NCBI GenBank assembly: GCA_017615595.1
Contig: JAFZZT010000028.1
Coordinates: forward strand, 1-64,000
DNA length: 64,000 nucleotides
Direction of reading: 5' to 3'
Source of the DNA: Bacteroidales bacterium
Lineage (GTDB): Bacteria > Bacteroidota > Bacteroidia > Bacteroidales > WCHB1-69
The notes beneath the pieces were generated by a model. That model was not told where the DNA came from. It saw nothing but the letters and a program-made list of their open reading frames with translations, and ran no database searches. Positions 18,718 through 26,812 of this stretch are shown in pieces (the stretch's first letter is position 1; each line of letters begins with the position of its first letter). The translations under genes and the position numbers were made by a program.

Positions 18718-18756
18718 AACAAAAACGCAGTCAAACAAAACGACCGCGTTTTTGTT
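18718..18756. terminator. Bidirectional hairpin terminator
   Basis: An 11-bp stem (aacaaaaacgc / gcgtttttgtt) with an A run before and a T run after, between the ATPase and the convergent beta-barrel gene. Confidence 0.65.
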
Positions 18757-18863
18757 TACCCTAATACCAAGACAACGATTGCAGCGATTATGAGTTATCT
18801 AGGGCGAAATATGAGCGGAAAGCGTGCCCAAAACGTCAGGTCATAAAAACGTAAGCCGCAGTG

Positions 18864-19454
18864 TCAGAAACGGTGTTCGTAGCCGAGTTTTAGGCAGGCA
18901 CCGAAACGAGGGGGCGCTGTATCCAACCCTCGATAGGCAACACCGTCGTGATAGACCTTTTCGAAACCCACCGATATGTTGCTGTTGACCCCGATTGTGA
19001 GGATATCATTGGCGGTCAATGGGATGCGGCCTCCGAGTTCGAGCACCGTCTCCCCTATGTTAAAGCACTCTTTGGCATTTGCTGCCGTCCAAGCCTCTAA
19101 CCCGATGCCGAAGGAAAGGCCGCCGCGGGCGTAAAAGTGCCGTGTGTGGAATTCCATCTCAATCGGAATCCTCAGGAAATGGTAATGCTCGTTGTTCGCC
19201 GGTTTGAATATGCTTTCGTAATCCAAGCTGGTGTAGATTCCCCAAAATCGACTGAAATCGTATCGGAAACCCACTCCGCCGCCTGCTTGTATGAAAGTGT
19301 CTGACCAAAACAGATAGCTGCACACACCTCCTGTGGCGTTCGCGGTAATGTTGAAGCCTTTGTATGTATTTTCGGATGTTGTTGTTTGTGCATTCGCCGG
19401 TATGGTAAAGGCGAGCACTGCGACGAATAGGGTGTAATACAGTCTCTTTATCAT
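18864..19454 (-). CDS. Small outer-membrane beta-barrel protein
   Basis: The protein has 196 residues from the ATG at 19454. The frame runs on to 19526, but a -7 box at 19484-19492 excludes the longer start. It has a signal peptide (MIKRLYYTLFVAVLAFTIPANAQ) and then alternating barrel strands such as VGFRYDFSRFWGIYTSLDYE, ending ACLKLGYEHRF with the terminal Phe expected for Bam-assembled proteins. It resembles the eight-stranded OmpW/OmpX-like barrels common in Bacteroidota. Function unknown. It is the second gene inside the putative tRNA-Asp island. Confidence 0.75.
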   Translation of the reverse strand: MIKRLYYTLFVAVLAFTIPANAQTTTSENTYKGFNITANATGGVCSYLFWSDTFIQAGGGVGFRYDFSRFWGIYTSLDYESIFKPANNEHYHFLRIPIEMEFHTRHFYARGGLSFGIGLEAWTAANAKECFNIGETVLELGGRIPLTANDILTIGVNSNISVGFEKVYHDGVAYRGLDTAPPRFGACLKLGYEHRF

Positions 19455-19483
19455 TGCATTTTTTTTTATGAAGGAATGACGCA

Positions 19484-19492
19484 GCAAAACTA
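19484..19492 (-). promoter_or_regulatory. -7 box of the small beta-barrel gene
   Basis: TAGTTTTGC on the minus strand; it decides the start at 19454. Confidence 0.6.
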
Positions 19493-19694
19493 CAAAAAAA
19501 GCCGTTGTTGTTTGCCTCCCGTGCATTTTTCATCCCAAAAAAATGCACCGCCACGATAAGAAGGCGTTATTCTGCTAACCCATACACTTTGTGTTCATTT
19601 AACTAACTGTGCGTATTTTGCTGGCATTCACTCTTTTGCAATACAATTAAATGAATACAAACAGCTGCAACATTCAAGTGCAATGGACTACCTA

Positions 19695-19714
19695 AGTCTC
19701 GTCCGGTCCGCCAA
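19695..19714 (+). repeat. Second copy of the tRNA-Asp 3' end (attR-like)
   Basis: Twenty bases identical to 16915-16934, covering half of the T arm, the acceptor 3' strand, discriminator and CCA. The preceding bases do not resemble a tRNA, so this is a 3' fragment and not a gene. Confidence 0.85.
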
Positions 19715-19719
19715 CACTG

Positions 19720-19752
19720 TAGAGACGCAATGCATTGCGTCTCTATTTTTTT
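19720..19752 (+). terminator. Perfect 26-bp palindrome with T run, copy 2
   Basis: TAGAGACG-N10-CGTCTCTA (720-745), perfect over 13+13 bases and followed by seven T. It has the same placement behind a tRNA-Asp end as copy 1. Confidence 0.75.
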
Positions 19753-19855
19753 ATTCTCCATTCCTTTGTTTGAAGTTCGTCCCCATTATTTTCTCACCGT
19801 CTATTTTTAAGGAAAATATTTTTTAAAAACCGCATTGAAAATAAACAAAAATGTG

Positions 19856-19864
19856 TACTTTTGC
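19856..19864 (+). promoter_or_regulatory. -7 box of the abiE pair
   Basis: TACTTTTGC overlaps the TTG at 19861 and therefore selects the ATG at 19879 as the antitoxin start. Confidence 0.65.
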
Positions 19865-19878
19865 AGAAAAAATCAAAT

Positions 19879-20646
19879 ATGTTAAACTATCTTGAAAAAT
19901 TCCACGAGTTGAGGATATTTACTTTGGATGAAGCTGCCGCCATTGTCGGCAACAAGCATTCAGCTCAGGTGCTGTTGAACCGCTATGCAGGAGCGGGACT
20001 CGTCAAACGTGCCCGCAGGAATCTATATGCTGCGGTCAATCTCGGGACAAAGGCGATGGAGGTCAACCGTTTTCAGATTGCATCTCACCTCACTCCGACA
20101 GCGTGTGTGGCATATCATTCCGCCTTTGAGTACTATGGTTTTGCACATCAGGTGTTCTACATTACATACGTTGCAAGCGGTTCTCTTTTCAACGGATTTG
20201 AATGTGACGGGATGACCTACCAGTATTGCGCGGCCAAAATTGATATTGGTGTGAATACCCCACCGATGGATGCATTGGTAAGGGTGACGGATTTGTCCCG
20301 TACCGTTGTTGACTGCATTGACCGGATTGACCGATGCGGAGGATTGGAGGAACTGTGCCAGTGCTTAATTGCAATCCCTTACCTTGACGGGAGCCAGATT
20401 GTCCGATATCTGGAAGCCTACAACAAACGGGCACTGTACAAGAAAGTTGGATATGTCCTTTCTCACTTTGTGGAAAAACTCAAAGATGGAGAAGCACTTT
20501 TAGATGTCTGCCATAAGTACGGAGCACAGGGCGTTGACCGCATCCAGCCCGATTCTCAGGGAAATGTTTATCATAAGGAATGGGGACTCTATGCTCCTGA
20601 CAATATCTTGTCGTTTTTAGAACAAGGAAGTTATGCCAATATTTGA
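19879..20646 (+). CDS. AbiEi-family antitoxin (type IV toxin-antitoxin)
   Basis: The protein has 255 residues. The N-terminal winged-helix domain (FTLDEAAAIVGNKHSAQVLLNRYAGAGLVKRARRNLYA, about 15-55) and the central ACVAYHSAFEYYGFAHQVFY followed by RVTDLSRTVVDCIDRID are the hallmark of AbiEi regulators. In known AbiE systems this protein represses its own promoter through the winged helix and opposes the AbiEii nucleotidyltransferase, and the pair gives abortive phage infection. The frame is intact. Its last 14 bases overlap the toxin gene, the usual arrangement. It lies just beyond the distal tRNA-Asp repeat, so it may be part of the same accessory region. Confidence 0.88.
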   Translation: MLNYLEKFHELRIFTLDEAAAIVGNKHSAQVLLNRYAGAGLVKRARRNLYAAVNLGTKAMEVNRFQIASHLTPTACVAYHSAFEYYGFAHQVFYITYVASGSLFNGFECDGMTYQYCAAKIDIGVNTPPMDALVRVTDLSRTVVDCIDRIDRCGGLEELCQCLIAIPYLDGSQIVRYLEAYNKRALYKKVGYVLSHFVEKLKDGEALLDVCHKYGAQGVDRIQPDSQGNVYHKEWGLYAPDNILSFLEQGSYANI

Positions 20647-21589
20647 TAGATTCCAGTTGGAAAAGTTGTCGCAACAGACCGGCTTTATTCGTGACAATCT
20701 GGAAAAAGTGTATCGGTTGATTGAGATTCTCTCTTTTCTCAACCAAGATGAACGTCTCGGTTAAAAGCTGGCTCTGAAAGGAGGAACAGCCATCAATCTG
20801 ACCATATTCGATATGCCGCGTCTGTCTGTGGATATTGACTTGGATTACGATCACCATTGCACACGGGAGGAGATGCTGGAAGAGAGACCGTTGATAACCG
20901 ACACCATCCAGCGGTATATGTTGCTCAATGGCTACACTCTTCACCCTGGCACCAAAAATCCGCACTCATTAGATTCGTGGGTATATACGTACACTAATGC
21001 AGGCGGCAATCGTGACAACATCAAGATAGAGATTAACTATATGATGCGCAACCACATCTTGCCGACGGTAGAGACCAACGCTGCTATTGCAGAACTACCT
21101 GCATTTACGGTCAGAACACTCCATCCGACCGAATTATTCGCCAGTAAAATCAAGGCATTTGTGGAAAGATACACGAGCAGGGACCTTTACGATGTGTACC
21201 AGATGGTGATCAGGGGACTATTACAAGAGTTTGACATCAATCTGCTCCGTAAGATGGTGTTGTTCTATTTGGCCGTGGGCGGTTCCGACCTGCCACAAGT
21301 AAAGTACGACCTTTCTTTCTGTGACACAATAGGATATCCGCAGATTCGTGCAACACTGATCCCGATGCTTCGGAAAAGTGAAAAGTTTGATTTTGAAGAA
21401 GCCAAACGGGTGGTGTCTTTATTCTTAGCGGAATTGCTTGAATTCTCCGAGCAGGAGAAACGATTCGTTGAGGAATTTAATGCCAGTCACTACACTCCCA
21501 ACTTACTCTTTGATGATACCGCCATCATCGAACAAGTGGAAAGCCATCCGATGGCATTGTGGAAGATACAGCACATGGCGAAGAAATGA
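20633..21589 (+). pseudogene. AbiEii-family nucleotidyltransferase toxin, interrupted by an in-frame TAA
   Basis: From the ATG at 20633 the frame reads MPIFDRFQLEKLSQQTGFIRD to codon 43, then hits TAA at 20762-20764. It then continues without a shift through KLALKGGTAINLTIFDMPRL and SVDIDLDYDHH to 21589. GGTA and DID are the metal and nucleotide motifs of the DUF1814/AbiEii nucleotidyltransferase fold, so the stop separates the N-terminal helices from the catalytic core. The next in-frame ATG (20813) lies after GGTA, so a restart there would lack it. A single base change (from GAA, CAA or AAA) would explain the stop. Either the toxin is dead while the antitoxin persists, or this is a sequencing error. 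Confidence 0.85.
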
Positions 21590-21653
21590 AAAGATTTTTG
21601 ATTCCAAAAGACTTCCTTCTCCGTAATTCTTCTTTCTTGAATTGGAAATTTCG

Positions 21654-21662
21654 TAGTTTTGC
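21654..21662 (+). promoter_or_regulatory. -7 box of the first S8 protease gene
   Basis: TAGTTTTGC, about 100 bases ahead of the ATG at 21766, which implies a long leader. Confidence 0.5.
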
Positions 21663-21765
21663 AACCTGATTTGATGATTGAAGTAAAATAAATCTAATGA
21701 AACCCCTTGTAATGTCTTCGAAATATCAATAGTCAAAGTCAAGGAATACCACAAAACACACAATA

Positions 21766-23442
21766 ATGAAACGTCTGATATTCTTATGTCTCCTTTTCGG
21801 ACTGGCCATCTCCCTCTTCGGACAAAACCCAGCTCCGACATCCTACCGGGTCTATCTGAGCGACAAGAATAACTCGCCATATTCCATCAACAACCCTTCG
21901 GAGTATCTCTCGCAGCGGGCCATTGACAAGCGCATCCGGTTCAACATTCCGTTTACAGAACAGGATTTTCCCATCAATCCACAGTACAAGCAACAGATTC
22001 TGGCTTTAGACCCGCAGATGCAGCCGTTGGCCGTGTCCAAATGGATGAACACGTTCGTGGTTTATTGTCCCGACAGCGCGATCATACCTCAAATATTGAA
22101 TTTGCCCTTTGTGGACTCCGTGATGGCAGTGGCGGCGTACCATTTGAAAGATTCCCTTGTGGCAGAACCTGTCCCGGAGAATCCGACTCCGATGGTTTGC
22201 AACACACCCACATTCAGCAAAGATACACTGGACTATGGTTTTGGTTTTGCACAGATTGCCTTGCACAATGGTCATCTGTTGCATGCGGAAGGCTTTCACG
22301 GAGAAGGAATGCTCATTGCTGTTATAGACGGCGGTTTTGGGTTGATTGAGGATATGCCTTTTTTCCAAGAGATTGTAAATAGCGGACGTTTTTTGGGAAA
22401 GTATTCATTGTTGCCCAATTTGGATTCGCTATCATCAGGAGGAGCTGTTGCTGAATCTGGTCATGGTACAGATGTTACATCCGCGATGGCGGCGAATATT
22501 CCAGGAGAATTGATCGGGACAGCTCCCGCCGCCTCTTACGTCTTCATAATGTCGGAAGTCGTAGGAACAGAGCAACTTATTGAAGAGGATTTTTGGGTCA
22601 ATGGCGCGGAAATTGCTGACAGCATTGGAGCAGATGTTGTCAACTCTTCCTTGGGTTATCGCGGCTTCCCTGATTTCCCGCAGGCCAGCATCGGTTACGA
22701 GCAGATGGATGGCGTATGGAGTATAGCCTCCAGAGCCGCCACCATCTTAGGACAAAAGGGCGTGGTAGTTTGTGTCAGTGCCGGAAATTCAGGGAATTAT
22801 ATAGGACATCCTGCCGATGCTTTTGATATTCTTAGCGTAGGAGCCACCTCTGATAGTGTTATTCTCGCTTTTTCTTCACATGGTCCAACTTATGACGGAC
22901 GCGTGAAGCCTGATGTTGTAGCCGAAGGAGAGAATGTATATTGCTATAGTATAGCCCCTCCTCATTATCATTCCGGTAGTTATTGGCTTATACCCACGGG
23001 AGGTACCAGCATGGCAAGTCCTATCATAGCTGGTCTCAGTGCCTGTCTTTGGCAAGCAATGCCATGCTATACTTCTTCCCAAATCATGCGGATCATTCGC
23101 GAGAGCGGTCATTTCTATAACAACCCTAATCCAGATTATGGTTACGGCATCCCCGATTTCCATAAAGCCTACACGACCCACGTTGGCATTAATGACTACA
23201 AACCACAGACTCTCAGCATCTACCCTAACCCCGTTACCGACCAGTTGAATATCCTCAACCCCCAATTCAACATTCAAGCTGTTTCCGTTTATAACGCCGC
23301 TGGTCAACTTGTCCTGCAGACCGCCGTCCCCAACTCCCCAATTCTCAAGATTCCCGTAACAAATTTGCCCAGTGGGTTTTACGTCGGGAAGGCAACGTTT
23401 GATAATCACCAAATGGTTACATTTAAATTCTTGAAACAATAA
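21766..23442 (+). CDS. T9SS-secreted subtilisin-like (S8) serine protease, paralog 1
   Basis: The 558-residue protein has a signal peptide ending LFGQ, a propeptide-like region (30-130), and the subtilase domain. The triad is visible: Asp188 in IAVIDGG, His233 in SGHGTDVTSAMA, and Ser415 in GGTSMASPIIAGL, with the oxyanion Asn341 in SAGNSGN. The tail from about 475 is a type-A T9SS sorting domain (SIYPNPVTDQLNI, VYNAAGQLV, LPSGFYVGKATF, KFLKQ). It should be exported through SprA and anchored to the surface or released. The gene at 36742-38427 is a close paralog; long blocks such as the one around GQKGVVVCVSAGN are identical. Confidence 0.95.
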   Translation: MKRLIFLCLLFGLAISLFGQNPAPTSYRVYLSDKNNSPYSINNPSEYLSQRAIDKRIRFNIPFTEQDFPINPQYKQQILALDPQMQPLAVSKWMNTFVVYCPDSAIIPQILNLPFVDSVMAVAAYHLKDSLVAEPVPENPTPMVCNTPTFSKDTLDYGFGFAQIALHNGHLLHAEGFHGEGMLIAVIDGGFGLIEDMPFFQEIVNSGRFLGKYSLLPNLDSLSSGGAVAESGHGTDVTSAMAANIPGELIGTAPAASYVFIMSEVVGTEQLIEEDFWVNGAEIADSIGADVVNSSLGYRGFPDFPQASIGYEQMDGVWSIASRAATILGQKGVVVCVSAGNSGNYIGHPADAFDILSVGATSDSVILAFSSHGPTYDGRVKPDVVAEGENVYCYSIAPPHYHSGSYWLIPTGGTSMASPIIAGLSACLWQAMPCYTSSQIMRIIRESGHFYNNPNPDYGYGIPDFHKAYTTHVGINDYKPQTLSIYPNPVTDQLNILNPQFNIQAVSVYNAAGQLVLQTAVPNSPILKIPVTNLPSGFYVGKATFDNHQMVTFKFLKQ

Positions 23443-23490
23443 TCCCCTACCGAGCTTTTGCTCCTATCGGGCACTCAAGGGGATAATTCA

Positions 23491-23518
23491 AAGAGTCAAA
23501 GTCAATAGTCAAGGTCAA
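23491..23518. repeat. GTCAAnn heptamer-like array touching the ClC stop codon
   Basis: The run agtcaaagtcaatagtcaa continues into ggtcaa, whose tca is the minus-strand TGA stop of the channel gene (23515-23517). A shorter relative, tcaatagtcaaagtcaagg, lies at 21727-21745. Confidence 0.55.
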
Positions 23519-25302
23519 TCCTCCGAGTCGGCGGCGATGAACGACTGGTACTCTGCCAGGAAACGGGCCTTGGACACGAATCCGACATATTCCCGATCCT
23601 TGGTGATGATGGGCATGTTAAAGTTGCCCGTCCGGTTGAATTTTTCCAACACCTCCGCCGCCGTGTCGTCGTCATAGATGAACTCCCCAGGGTCAATCAT
23701 CAGGTCTTCCACCAGCAGGGTGTCGTATTGCGACTGATCGAAGATGGTGGGCCGGTGGTCATCCATCACCAACAATCCCTCGAAATGATTGGAGTCGTCG
23801 GTGACGACAAACAGATTGCGCTTGCTGCGGGCGATGAGGTCGGTGTAGGCGCGCAGGGTGCTGTGGATGGGGATGGTGAGGATGTTGGTGTCGATAATCT
23901 TGCCCCACTGCAATTTGCGCAGCGCGTATTTGTTCTTGTTGTGGGTTTTCAGGTTGTCCTTTTCCGCGAGATGATAGGTGTAGATGGAATATTTCTCAAA
24001 AGGATAAACGCTGATATAGGAGCAGGTGGCAGTGATCATCAGGGGGATGAGCAGGGTGTAGCCGCCGGAGAGTTCCGCGATGAGGAAGATGGCCGTCAGG
24101 GGTGCCTGCATGATGCCCGTCATGACGCCGGCCATGCCCGCCAGCACGAAATTGGCGGTGGGCACGTCCCAAGGGAGGAACTGCTGGGCCATGAGGGCGA
24201 CAAAGAGTCCGACGAAGGCGCCGATGAACAGGGAGGGAGCGAACACACCGCCCACACCGCCGGAGGAGGTCGTCAGCGTGGTGGCGAAGACCTTCAGCAT
24301 GAAGATGCCGAGGACTCCCAGCAGCAAAGCATGCGGACGCTGGAAAAACTCCGAGAGCGGCGAGTTGGCAAAGAGATGGGTGAAGTCCCCGTTGATGATG
24401 GCGTTGACGCTGTCGTATCCCTCGCCGAAGAAGGTGGGGAAGAGGCAGATGAAACCGCAGAGCATCAGGCTGCCGATGACGGCCCGCGCGTAGATGTTGT
24501 TGACGCGCTTCATCTGACGGTCTATCCAGCGCGAGGTGCGCAGGAAGAAGACAGACACCAAACCGGTGAGCAAACCCAAAATGATGTACAGCGGGATGTT
24601 GCCCATCAGAAAAGTCTGTGTGGGATCGAAGGTGAACATCACCGTCTTGCCCCAGAAGAGCAGCGACATGACCGTTCCCGTGATAGCGGAGATGAGCAGC
24701 GGCAGGATCGCGCTGCCCGTCAGGTCGAGCATCAGCACCTCGAAGGTGAAGACGAGTGCCGCGATGGGAGCCTTGAAAATGGCCGCCATGGCCGCACAGG
24801 AGCCGCACGCCAGTAAGAGGGTGGTGTGCTTGCTGTTCATCCTGAAGAATCGCCCGACGTTGGAACCGATGGCCGAGCCCGTCAGCACGATGGGCGCCTC
24901 CAGTCCCACCGAACCGCCGAAACCCACCGTGATGGAACTGGCCACCATGGAGGAATAGACATTGTGGAAACGCAGCTTGCCGTCACTCTTGCAGATGGAC
25001 TTCAGGACGATGCTGACGCCGTGGCTCAAGTCGTCCTTCACAATCTTCTTGACAAAGAGGAGCGTGAGCAGGATGCCGATCGGAGGGAAAATCAGGTACA
25101 GGTACTTGATGGACGAGTAGGCGAAGATCTTGCTGACGGCGATGGAGGTGAGATGCAGCAGGTTCTTGATGACCACCGCTGCAGTTGCGCCCAAAATGCC
25201 TATCAAACCACTCAATATCAAGATGATACCTCTTGAGTTGAAGTGCTTTTCCAGAAATTTCCTGAAACGGACAAACCGATATAACAGCTTATGATAGCGC
25301 AT
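23515..25302 (-). CDS. ClC-family chloride channel/antiporter with C-terminal CBS domains
   Basis: The protein has 595 residues from the ATG at 25302. The frame extends to 25329, but the -7 box at 25318-25326 rules that out. It has about ten to twelve membrane helices from residue 30 to 430. The pore motif GSVGLEAPIV keeps the gating Glu but has EAP where many ClCs have EGP, and TSSGGVGGVFAPSLFIGAFVG is the second selectivity region. After a linker, two CBS-like segments follow (about 450-590: LTIPIHSTLRAYTDLI and FIYDDDTAAEVLEKF). It would move chloride, perhaps against protons, with CBS control. It converges on the S8 protease gene. Confidence 0.93.
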   Translation of the reverse strand: MRYHKLLYRFVRFRKFLEKHFNSRGIILILSGLIGILGATAAVVIKNLLHLTSIAVSKIFAYSSIKYLYLIFPPIGILLTLLFVKKIVKDDLSHGVSIVLKSICKSDGKLRFHNVYSSMVASSITVGFGGSVGLEAPIVLTGSAIGSNVGRFFRMNSKHTTLLLACGSCAAMAAIFKAPIAALVFTFEVLMLDLTGSAILPLLISAITGTVMSLLFWGKTVMFTFDPTQTFLMGNIPLYIILGLLTGLVSVFFLRTSRWIDRQMKRVNNIYARAVIGSLMLCGFICLFPTFFGEGYDSVNAIINGDFTHLFANSPLSEFFQRPHALLLGVLGIFMLKVFATTLTTSSGGVGGVFAPSLFIGAFVGLFVALMAQQFLPWDVPTANFVLAGMAGVMTGIMQAPLTAIFLIAELSGGYTLLIPLMITATCSYISVYPFEKYSIYTYHLAEKDNLKTHNKNKYALRKLQWGKIIDTNILTIPIHSTLRAYTDLIARSKRNLFVVTDDSNHFEGLLVMDDHRPTIFDQSQYDTLLVEDLMIDPGEFIYDDDTAAEVLEKFNRTGNFNMPIITKDREYVGFVSKARFLAEYQSFIAADSED

Positions 25303-25317
25303 GATTTCAATGAAGGC

Positions 25318-25326
25318 GCAAATGTA
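25318..25326 (-). promoter_or_regulatory. -7 box of the ClC gene
   Basis: TACATTTGC on the minus strand only 15 bases ahead of the ATG, so the leader would be very short. Confidence 0.55.
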
Positions 25327-25366
25327 CATAAAAATTGATATGTCCCAAGGATGTGCGTGATTTTTG

Positions 25367-25376
25367 TATTTTTGCC
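25367..25376 (+). promoter_or_regulatory. -7 box of the fRMsr gene
   Basis: TATTTTTGCC, 31 bases ahead of the ATG at 25408. Confidence 0.65.
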
Positions 25377-25407
25377 TTTTTTAAGACCTTAACCAAGTTG
25401 TGAAGAT

Positions 25408-25899
25408 ATGGAAGAGTTGATCATCTCAGGCCAGACCAAAAAAGAGCAATACGAGACCCTGCTGCCGCAGATAGCCTCCGTAATAGAGGATGAAAGCGAT
25501 ATGATAGCGAACATGGCCAATGTGGCGGCTATGTTGCACGAGACGTTCCACTTCTGGTGGACGGGCTTCTACCGTGTGCAGGGTGATCAGCTGGTGCTGG
25601 GACCGTTCCAGGGACCGCTGGCCTGCACGCGTATTGCCAAAGGAAGAGGGGTGTGCGGCACCGCTTGGAAGAAGGCCGAGACGATTGTGGTAGAAGATGT
25701 GTTCCAGTTCCCCGGACATATCGCCTGCTCCTCCGCCTCCCGCAGCGAAATTGTGGTGCCCATGATTCACCAGGATGAGGTGATTGGGGTGCTCGACATC
25801 GACAGTGAAAAGGTGGCCACTTTTGACGAGGTGGATGTCCTTTATTTAAAGAAAGTTGTGGAAAATCTCTCAAAAAAGTTGATAAAAAATGCTTGTTAA
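25408..25899 (+). CDS. msrC: Free methionine-(R)-sulfoxide reductase (GAF domain)
   Basis: At 163 residues it is a single GAF domain of the fRMsr type, which reduces free methionine-R-sulfoxide in the cytoplasm using thioredoxin. The three conserved Cys are present in GPLACTRIAKGRGVCGTAW and HIACSSASRSEIVVPM, and the C-terminal GVLDIDSEKVATFDEVD is diagnostic. The N-terminus shows the expected helix and FHFWWTGFYRV. It is probably an oxidative-stress repair enzyme. It has its own promoter, and the following gene is separately transcribed. Confidence 0.94.
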   Translation: MEELIISGQTKKEQYETLLPQIASVIEDESDMIANMANVAAMLHETFHFWWTGFYRVQGDQLVLGPFQGPLACTRIAKGRGVCGTAWKKAETIVVEDVFQFPGHIACSSASRSEIVVPMIHQDEVIGVLDIDSEKVATFDEVDVLYLKKVVENLSKKLIKNAC

Positions 25900-25934
25900 C
25901 AGCATTTTGTTGATTATTATAGCGGTAAAAAGAA

Positions 25935-25943
25935 TATCTTTGC
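25935..25943 (+). promoter_or_regulatory. -7 box of the FISUMP-domain gene
   Basis: TATCTTTGC lies inside the long open frame that starts at 25889, so the protein should start at the GTG at 25961. Confidence 0.6.
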
Positions 25944-25960
25944 GTTTTCCATTTAACCGC

Positions 25961-26698
25961 GTGGTAAGAATCTATAAAATATTAACTTTCAGCATCTTGA
26001 TGATGTTATGCCAAGTAACTCTTGCGCAGAAGTCCTATGTGGTTGACACATTGTTGGCTTCGGGGCTGCCGTGCAAGGGGCATTTTGTCATCACGGACCA
26101 TCAGGGGAACGCCTATCGAACGGTGCAGATTGGTTCGCAATGCTGGATGGCGGAGAACATGCGCTGCACCACCTCCCCATCAGGTCGCTATTGGTACCAC
26201 AACCCTTCTTTCACCAGCCACTCCCCGATGTTCGTCCCTTATGTGAAGGAGCATCGTGTGACGCAATATGGCAACCTGTACAACTGGGCGGCGGCCATGG
26301 ACCTGGACGAGCGCACCTCGAAGAAAATCAATCCCTACCATCATCAGGGAATATGCCCTGACGGGTGGCACTTGCCGACTGCCGAGGAGTGGACTGTCTT
26401 GTTCAACACGCTGCAGGGCACCCGGATGGCTGGCAGCATGATGAAATGTCCGTCCTCCCTGTGGGAGTCGCAGGCGGTTACCATCGACAAAGAATGCGGT
26501 TTCAGCGCGATGCCCGCAGGCACCTACACAGAAGAGGGTCTGGTCAACTTGGGCTTCAACGCTCAGTTCTGGAGCGCCACCTCCTTCGACCGTAACATGG
26601 CGTGGTACTGCGGTGTCTATAGCTACAACCACAACAGCGAAAACAACCTCGATTACAAATGCTATGGCTGCTCCGTGCGTTGCGTTTGTGATGAGTAA
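25961..26698 (+). CDS. Secreted protein with a Fibrobacter-type major paralogous (FISUMP) domain
   Basis: The protein has 245 residues from the GTG at 25961, chosen because it yields a clean signal peptide (VVRIYKILTFSILMMLCQVTLAQ) just behind a -7 box. The FISUMP domain is clear: YRTVQIGSQCWMAENMRC, then GNLYNWAAAMD, GICPDGWHLPTAEEWTVLFN, and the ending FWSATSFDRNMAWYCGVYS ... GCSVRCVCDE. These C-type-lectin-like domains are common in secreted Bacteroidota and Fibrobacter proteins; their ligands are mostly unknown. No T9SS sorting domain is present. Confidence 0.88.
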   Translation: MVRIYKILTFSILMMLCQVTLAQKSYVVDTLLASGLPCKGHFVITDHQGNAYRTVQIGSQCWMAENMRCTTSPSGRYWYHNPSFTSHSPMFVPYVKEHRVTQYGNLYNWAAAMDLDERTSKKINPYHHQGICPDGWHLPTAEEWTVLFNTLQGTRMAGSMMKCPSSLWESQAVTIDKECGFSAMPAGTYTEEGLVNLGFNAQFWSATSFDRNMAWYCGVYSYNHNSENNLDYKCYGCSVRCVCDE

Positions 26699-26717
26699 GC
26701 TAGACTAAGCATACAAT

Positions 26718-26756
26718 AAAACAGCCGGATAGCGTTTCTGCTTATCCGGCTGTTTT
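26718..26756. terminator. Bidirectional hairpin terminator
   Basis: A 14-bp perfect stem (aaaacagccggata / tatccggctgtttt) with an 11-base loop between the convergent FISUMP and FKBP genes. Confidence 0.85.
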
Positions 26757-26812
26757 ATTATGACTCTATGGAGTCTGCGGGAAGCTCAAAGGCTGCCCGG
26801 ATGTGTCTTTGT

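Larger units (their letters stand above)
18517..18863. other. Intergenic region with a terminator and an orphan minus-strand -7 box
   Basis: No supported gene. It holds the hairpin at 18718-18756 and a perfect minus-strand TATCTTTGCC at 18681-18690 that points toward the 3' end of the ATPase gene with no clear coding sequence behind it. Minus-strand frames across 18384-18738 show no family match I can name. Confidence 0.55.
16934..19694. mobile_element. Possible small genomic island bounded by tRNA-Asp 3' end and its duplicate
   Basis: The 20 bases ending in the tRNA 3' end are repeated exactly at 19695-19714, and both copies are followed by a TAGAGACG palindrome and a T run. This is the pattern left by tRNA-targeted integration. 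The 2.76 kb between them holds a DUF4143 ATPase and a small beta-barrel protein, but no integrase, so it would be a decayed or passively moved element. A local duplication of tRNA end plus terminator is the alternative. Confidence 0.45.

Noticed and set aside
18475..18738. 87-codon minus-strand frame near the ATPase 3' end, with a VRPIS segment recalling FISUMP C-termini
   Set aside because: The similarity is only a few residues, a -7 box lies inside the frame, and its end overlaps the ATPase gene; not enough for a pseudogene call.
16934..19694. A complete integrative element at tRNA-Asp
   Set aside because: No integrase, excisionase, relaxase or transposase is encoded; only the att-like duplication supports it, so it is listed as possible only.
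20813..21589. A separate AbiEii protein starting at the ATG at 20813
   Set aside because: It would lack the GGTA motif and N-terminal helices; the frame joins perfectly with 20633-20761, so a nonsense-interrupted gene is the better reading.
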